Shown here: positions 59,807 to 64,000 of the stretch, piece by piece
Position numbering within the stretch: position 1 is the stretch's first letter
Layout: each line of letters opens with the position of its first letter
Source: DATKJY01 sp964540105
Lineage (GTDB): Bacteria; Zixibacteria; MSB-5A5; GN15; FEB-12
Assembly (NCBI GenBank): GCA_964540105.1
Contig: CAZILL010000001.1
Location: 1,178,001 to 1,242,000, forward strand
DNA length: 64,000 nucleotides
Direction: 5' to 3'
Position numbers and translations under genes: made by a program
Notes under the pieces: model-generated
Seen by the model: the letters and a program-made list of their open reading frames with translations, nothing else
Told to the model about the DNA's origin: nothing
Database searches by the model: none

Positions 59807-62461
59807 TTGACGTCATCGAAACCGCGTTGTTCATCTCGACTCTCGATGCTCAGTCTCTTCGCGGCCCGGGCCGCGAAGCCTCTTGTCTTTCTCCTGCTCG
59901 CGCTCCTGACTTTCAATGGCGTCGCTCGGGCCGGTTTGGCTTCATCGTATGACATGCCCGACACCGGCATCGCCAGCAACACCGTCATCGACATTATAGA
60001 GCACCGGGGAGGGATCTGGTTGGCGACAGGCAAAGGGATCAATTTCAGCCTCGACACCGGTCGTACATGGTTGATCTATGACCATTCGAATGGCCTGAGG
60101 AAAGAGGACATCTCCGCTCTCTGTTCGATCGGCGATCGTCTTTGGGCGGCCACAAACTATGACACGCTGGTTGGGAAGGATATCGTCTCGGCTTCTGATG
60201 GTCTGTCCTACACTGATAACCTGGGCGATTTATGGACGCGAATTAAATTCGGGACGGATGGGCTAAATATCCCCAGAGTGCTCGGAGGAAATCGCACCAT
60301 TTATGACCTCACGGGTTTTGACGATCGCGTTGGCAACCGCAACTGGTTGTTTGCCTCGGCGTTCGCGGGGGGACTGCTGGCGTCGCAGGATGGCGGCATT
60401 CATTGGCGTCGAATATTCTTTTCGCTGGCAGACTCGCTGAATTTCTTCAACGACAATGTCGAATTGGATCTTCGCAATCGATATTTCTCGTGCGCGATTG
60501 ACAGTTCGCATGGCGACACGGTCCATCTTTGGGCCGGCACGGCTGGGGGAGTTGTTGATTATATCTATCGTTCCTGGCGGAGCAAACTCTTCTCCGCCCG
60601 CCTGAATCGAATGGCGCTGTGTGCGTCCTGCGCCAATGATACGGGCGTCCTCTATCTTGGCGGCGACAGGGGGTTTTCGCGTTTGCGGACAGTCGGTGAG
60701 CCGTTCATCTCGCGAGGCACAGCTGATGGTCTCCCAGGGAAGTACATAACAGCTCTTGTCTATTTTGGCGGCAAGCTGTTCGTAGGGACAACAGCGGACA
60801 GCGCTCGGGGAGTATCGACCGGACTGGCGATATCGACTGACGACGGCGAGTCGTTCAGTGATTCCGGCCTCGACAGCGTCAAGGGGAGCGACCGACAGGT
60901 TGCCGATTTTGCGTCGATTACCCATCGGCTCTACGTGGCTGGCGGCGAGGGTGGGCTACTGGTAACTATTGACAGCGGTCGAACCTGGGGCAAGGTCTTT
61001 ATCGATTCAGGGAGCGTGGCGGTGAACCGAAGGAATGTTGTCAATGCGCTGGATGCGCTTGCCGACACGTTGCGCGTGGGGACTGACTCCGGATTGGTGA
61101 CCTTGTATTTCGATCCTTCAGGAACGGTTGATTCCAGTTCGTTCAAAGTTTTTGCGGAAGATCGAACATCGCCGAGATTCAGCAGCACGAAAGTTGTTCG
61201 CATTCGAACGCAGCGGTACGGACTGGACACAACGTCGGGGCGCTATGATTCGCTGGCAATCTGGACCATCAATCGACCCTTGACCGCCAACGGCTCGCCG
61301 ATAGTTGGACGATCTCGGGATGGTAACGCCTGGCAGCGACTGGTGATGCAGGCGACAACTCATGATATCGGCTTTCACGCGGATACGACGTTTGTCGCCG
61401 GAACTTTTGGCATTCGTTACACGACGACGGGTGAGAACCCGACGCTCTCGTTTCAGGATCAGGTGAAAGATACCCTGACCTTTGACAATTTTGAACGCGA
61501 CACGGTAACGGCGATTGAGATACAGGGACCGACAGTCTGTTTTGCGTCTACGCGCGGGGTAGCGATCTCGCGCGACTATGCGAAGTCATTTCGGATATTT
61601 CGCGGTAATCCTGACAGTTTGATGGCCGACGTCGCGTTCAACTACACTTTCGCGAATACGATCAATCTTGACAGCTCTACCTTCGGACTCACAGGAGATT
61701 GGATTCCGGCGATGGCGATTCGTCCTGGTGATCGTTCCCGGTATCGGATATGGATTTCAAGTCGGCCCACGAACAAAGCCGGTGAATTCAATGGGATCAC
61801 TACGGCGCGATACGTGGAGACCGGAACCGGACCACAGAAGACCTATAAGCTTCGTTGGGAACCAGTGTACGGAGACGGGTTTGCCTGGAATTTTGGCTTC
61901 AATGGGGACAGCGTCTTCGCAGCGACCAATGCGGGGCTGCTCATGTATCGAGAAATCGCGGGTGAGGCAAAGTGGGATACGATTCGCTTCGTCAATTCAT
62001 CAGGCGACACGTTGGTCGGTTCGGATCGGGCCGTGTACTGTGTTCGTGCGATCGATACTCTTCTCTGGGTCGGGACAGAGAATGGCACAGTAGTCATGAA
62101 CCTGAGGGATTTCCGGAAATCATGGGTTAACGGCGTCGTCGACTCCACGAACGACGTCTATGCCTTCCCCGTACCGTTTCGCCCGAACGAACATGAGAGC
62201 GTGAGCTTCCATTTCCCGGTCACCAATCCGAGTGGTTCGCGGGTCACGATTGAAATTTACGATTTCGCCATGGACCTGGTCGCCACCGTGTTCTCCGATC
62301 AGTTCTTTCCAAAGGGGCTCTATCAGGGTCGCTATAAGGGAGTGCCGGAGTGGAACGGCCGAAATGGCGATGGCCGCCTTGTGGCCGTGGGCGTGTATTA
62401 CTTCAAAGTGAAGTACTCAAACGAAGGAGTACGGTGGGGAAAGCTGGCGGTAATCCCATGA
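59807..62461 (+). CDS. Secreted beta-propeller protein with C-terminal sorting domain
   Basis: 884 aa. The TTG at 59807 has AGGAAGG before it; the ATG at 59846 is the alternative, and 59579 is rejected. Signal FLLLALLTFNGVARAG. The body is a series of repeats pairing GGIWLATGKGINFSLDTGRTW-like units (also LWAATNYDTL, KLFVGTTADS, LYVAGGEGG, LLWVGTENGTV), as in two-component-regulator/sortilin-type propellers. The C-terminal ~100 residues, VYAFPVPFRPNE...VTIEIYDFAMDLV...VGVYYFKVKYSN, are a FlgD-like/type IX sorting domain variant. It overlaps the next PorV/PorQ gene by ATGA. Confidence 0.85.
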   Translation: MTSSKPRCSSRLSMLSLFAARAAKPLVFLLLALLTFNGVARAGLASSYDMPDTGIASNTVIDIIEHRGGIWLATGKGINFSLDTGRTWLIYDHSNGLRKEDISALCSIGDRLWAATNYDTLVGKDIVSASDGLSYTDNLGDLWTRIKFGTDGLNIPRVLGGNRTIYDLTGFDDRVGNRNWLFASAFAGGLLASQDGGIHWRRIFFSLADSLNFFNDNVELDLRNRYFSCAIDSSHGDTVHLWAGTAGGVVDYIYRSWRSKLFSARLNRMALCASCANDTGVLYLGGDRGFSRLRTVGEPFISRGTADGLPGKYITALVYFGGKLFVGTTADSARGVSTGLAISTDDGESFSDSGLDSVKGSDRQVADFASITHRLYVAGGEGGLLVTIDSGRTWGKVFIDSGSVAVNRRNVVNALDALADTLRVGTDSGLVTLYFDPSGTVDSSSFKVFAEDRTSPRFSSTKVVRIRTQRYGLDTTSGRYDSLAIWTINRPLTANGSPIVGRSRDGNAWQRLVMQATTHDIGFHADTTFVAGTFGIRYTTTGENPTLSFQDQVKDTLTFDNFERDTVTAIEIQGPTVCFASTRGVAISRDYAKSFRIFRGNPDSLMADVAFNYTFANTINLDSSTFGLTGDWIPAMAIRPGDRSRYRIWISSRPTNKAGEFNGITTARYVETGTGPQKTYKLRWEPVYGDGFAWNFGFNGDSVFAATNAGLLMYREIAGEAKWDTIRFVNSSGDTLVGSDRAVYCVRAIDTLLWVGTENGTVVMNLRDFRKSWVNGVVDSTNDVYAFPVPFRPNEHESVSFHFPVTNPSGSRVTIEIYDFAMDLVATVFSDQFFPKGLYQGRYKGVPEWNGRNGDGRLVAVGVYYFKVKYSNEGVRWGKLAVIP

Positions 62462-63450
62462 AAAGAGCGGTTCTTATAGTACTCACCGCACTCGCAGTTT
62501 TGTCCGCCGCAGACGCAGGGGTGCGGGGCGCGACCGCCGACGGCGGCATTGCAGCGTCGTTCCTGCAGGTTCCCATTGGGGCACGTCCAGCCGGTATGGG
62601 TGGTGCTTATCGGGCTGTCTCGAACGACGGCGCCGGAATCCTCTATAACCCAGCCGGGGTGTGTATGCTCAATCGCCCATTATTCGGCGTCTCCTACCGG
62701 GTGATGAGGCTCGATCGAGTCATGGGATATGCCACCTTTTTGACCCCGGCCAAGAATCAAGCTGTTCTCGGCGCGAACTGGTTGTATGCGGGATCAGGGT
62801 CGGTCGCGATGCGTACGAGCGACGGACACTTGACGGGTGAGAACTTCCAGCTCAACAGCAGTGTCTTTGGCGGCATCTTCGCAAAGCGCTTTGAGGATCT
62901 TCTGGCGGTCGGCATGAAGATCAACTACTTTCACATGACAATCCCGAGCGTAACGGCCTACTCGGTCGGTATCGATCTCGGCACAATGCTCTACGTCTCG
63001 AGCTTGGTCGATCGCGAAAGTCGTGACAAGCTCCCAGTGCAGGAGATTCAGATCGGATTGACCGTGAAGAACCTGGCCGCAAAGATGAGGTGGAACAGCG
63101 AGCAGTTCCTCCAGAGTCGCAGCGGAAACAAGATCGGGTCAGTACAGGAAGATACGCTGCACGTAGAGTATGGGCTGGGAGGTTCGGCGCGATTTCTCCG
63201 GCAGCGACTACTGGTGGCTATCGACGCCGTTAAGAACTCGGTTCAGGGAATCAGATTCCATGCAGGGGGGGAGTACTATCTTTCCGATGATTTCGCCCTG
63301 CGAATCGGACATTCGGACGGTCGCTTCACGGCCGGCACCGGTTATCTGTTCAAAGTCGGGACGATGCAATATGCCATCGATTACGCTTTTTCAGCCGACC
63401 GGGTTGACGAAGGTTCCGAGCACATCTTTTCACTCGACGTTCTTTTCTAA
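62458..63450 (+). CDS. PorV/PorQ-family outer-membrane protein
   Basis: 330 aa. Signal MKRAVLIVLTALAVLSAADA; family block AASFLQVPIGARPAGMGGAYRAVSNDGAGILYNPAGV; the barrel ends FSLDVLF. The ATG overlaps the propeller stop (ATGA), so the longer frame from 62350 is not used. Probably co-expressed with the propeller cargo and the next paralogue. Confidence 0.9.
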   Translation: MKRAVLIVLTALAVLSAADAGVRGATADGGIAASFLQVPIGARPAGMGGAYRAVSNDGAGILYNPAGVCMLNRPLFGVSYRVMRLDRVMGYATFLTPAKNQAVLGANWLYAGSGSVAMRTSDGHLTGENFQLNSSVFGGIFAKRFEDLLAVGMKINYFHMTIPSVTAYSVGIDLGTMLYVSSLVDRESRDKLPVQEIQIGLTVKNLAAKMRWNSEQFLQSRSGNKIGSVQEDTLHVEYGLGGSARFLRQRLLVAIDAVKNSVQGIRFHAGGEYYLSDDFALRIGHSDGRFTAGTGYLFKVGTMQYAIDYAFSADRVDEGSEHIFSLDVLF

Positions 63451-63455
63451 GAGAC

Positions 63456-64000
63456 ATGACTGTGTATCGTCCGCATCGTGACTCAGCGCCACTCCGAGCG
63501 ATTGCCGCCTTTGCCGTGCTCTGTATTGTGGTGGCATTCGCTCCCTGGGATCAGGCGCGAGGTGTGGATGGGATCGCGCTCATGAAAATCGAGCCGGGCG
63601 CAAGACCGGCCGGATTGGGTGGGGCGTTTGTTTCCATTTCGGGAGGTCCAAGCGGAGTTCCCTACAATCCAGCATCGGTGACCACATCCACGAACTTCAC
63701 GGCCTCGTTCTCGCACACCGGGTATTGGGAGAACATCAGAATCGAGAATGCCTTTTTTGCCACCCCTCTGAAGGGGCGATTGTTTGCGTGCGGTGGGATC
63801 CGTTATGCCACGGTAGGGGATTTGGAAATGCGGCAATCGCCGGTTGATCTGCCGGAGGCGTACTTTGAAGCCAACGATCTGTCATTCAAGGCTGGCGTGG
63901 CCTACCGATTCTCCGATGAGATCTCTGTTGGCGTTGCGGGGGGGATGTTTATTGAAAAGATCGAAGGGTGGCGCGGGTCAACCCCGAATTTCGATTTTGG
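63456..64000 (+). CDS. PorV/PorQ-family protein, 3' end outside the window
   Basis: Partial: 181 codons read to the window edge without a stop. Signal LRAIAAFAVLCIVVAFAPW, then GVDGIALMKIEPGARPAGLGGAFVSISGGPSGVPYNPASV, the same family block as the two complete members. It begins 6 bases after the preceding gene and is likely part of the same operon. Confidence 0.85.
   Translation, partial: MTVYRPHRDSAPLRAIAAFAVLCIVVAFAPWDQARGVDGIALMKIEPGARPAGLGGAFVSISGGPSGVPYNPASVTTSTNFTASFSHTGYWENIRIENAFFATPLKGRLFACGGIRYATVGDLEMRQSPVDLPEAYFEANDLSFKAGVAYRFSDEISVGVAGGMFIEKIEGWRGSTPNFDF

Overview
The window reads as chromosomal DNA of a Gram-negative bacterium of the FCB superphylum, most like candidate phylum Zixibacteria or a near relative (inference). 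The signs are: secreted proteins ending in an NYPNPFNP-type C-terminal sorting/FlgD-like domain, three PorV/PorQ-family outer-membrane proteins, a FISUMP domain joined to dockerin-like repeats, a SusC/CarboxypepD_reg-type TonB receptor, multihaem cytochrome lipoproteins, and many TPR proteins. Genes are tightly packed, many overlap by ATGA, and GTG/TTG starts are common. No prophage, IS transposase or CRISPR array was seen.

Layout. 0.2-6.2 kb: soluble transhydrogenase sthA, then on the minus strand the conserved dnaX-ybaB-recR operon followed by a TPR membrane protein. 6.3-8.7 kb: a beta-barrel-like protein, tRNA-Ala(CGC), a large SRP RNA with an Alu domain, and an EamA transporter. 8.9-14.2 kb: an accessory patch with a repeat-bearing lipoprotein, a dockerin+FISUMP protein, DinB-like, NlpC/P60, PTS-IIA-like, GYD and TPR genes. 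14.4-21.2 kb: housekeeping run aspS-phoH-pgpH-ybeY-CNNM/corC. 21.2-25.6 kb: a sigma-54-type promoter, a small exported Gly-rich protein, a large TPR-GAF-AAA+ sigma-54 activator, and a lipoate ligase/octanoyltransferase. 25.6-32.6 kb: TonB receptor, PorV/PorQ protein and a lipoprotein as one unit. 32.7-41 kb: a GT39-like membrane protein, then two secreted proteases (S8 subtilase and M6) with sorting domains. 41.1-44.5 kb: a Fur-boxed iron operon, fur - c-type cytochrome lipoprotein - feoA - feoB - small Cys-rich membrane protein. 44.6-51.5 kb: a long overlapping operon ecfT-truA-fsa-purB-psd-pssA-purS-purQ-DUF4321-tatA-hypothetical. 51.7-55.6 kb (minus): CHASE2 Ser/Thr kinase, metallophosphoesterase and double-FHA protein. 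55.7-57.9 kb: dus and a lone etfA with a dispersed repeat between them. 57.9-64 kb: a hexahaem PKD lipoprotein (minus) divergent from a propeller protein with a sorting domain and two PorV/PorQ genes, the last cut by the window edge.

How the genes work together. The secreted proteases, propeller protein and PorV/PorQ genes point to type IX-like export and surface attachment, although no core T9SS gene lies here. The Fur box over the fur promoter ties ferrous-iron import to iron status, and the embedded cytochrome suggests reduction of iron near the cell surface. The FHA-phosphoesterase-kinase set is a likely phosphothreonine signalling module. The most novel candidate is the peptide/sigma-54 locus at 21.2-24.7 kb, where a -24/-12 promoter precedes a small exported protein encoded directly upstream of a TPR-sensor sigma-54 activator.

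Limits: all family calls are from motif reading by eye. Promoter and terminator calls are pattern matches. No database search was run.
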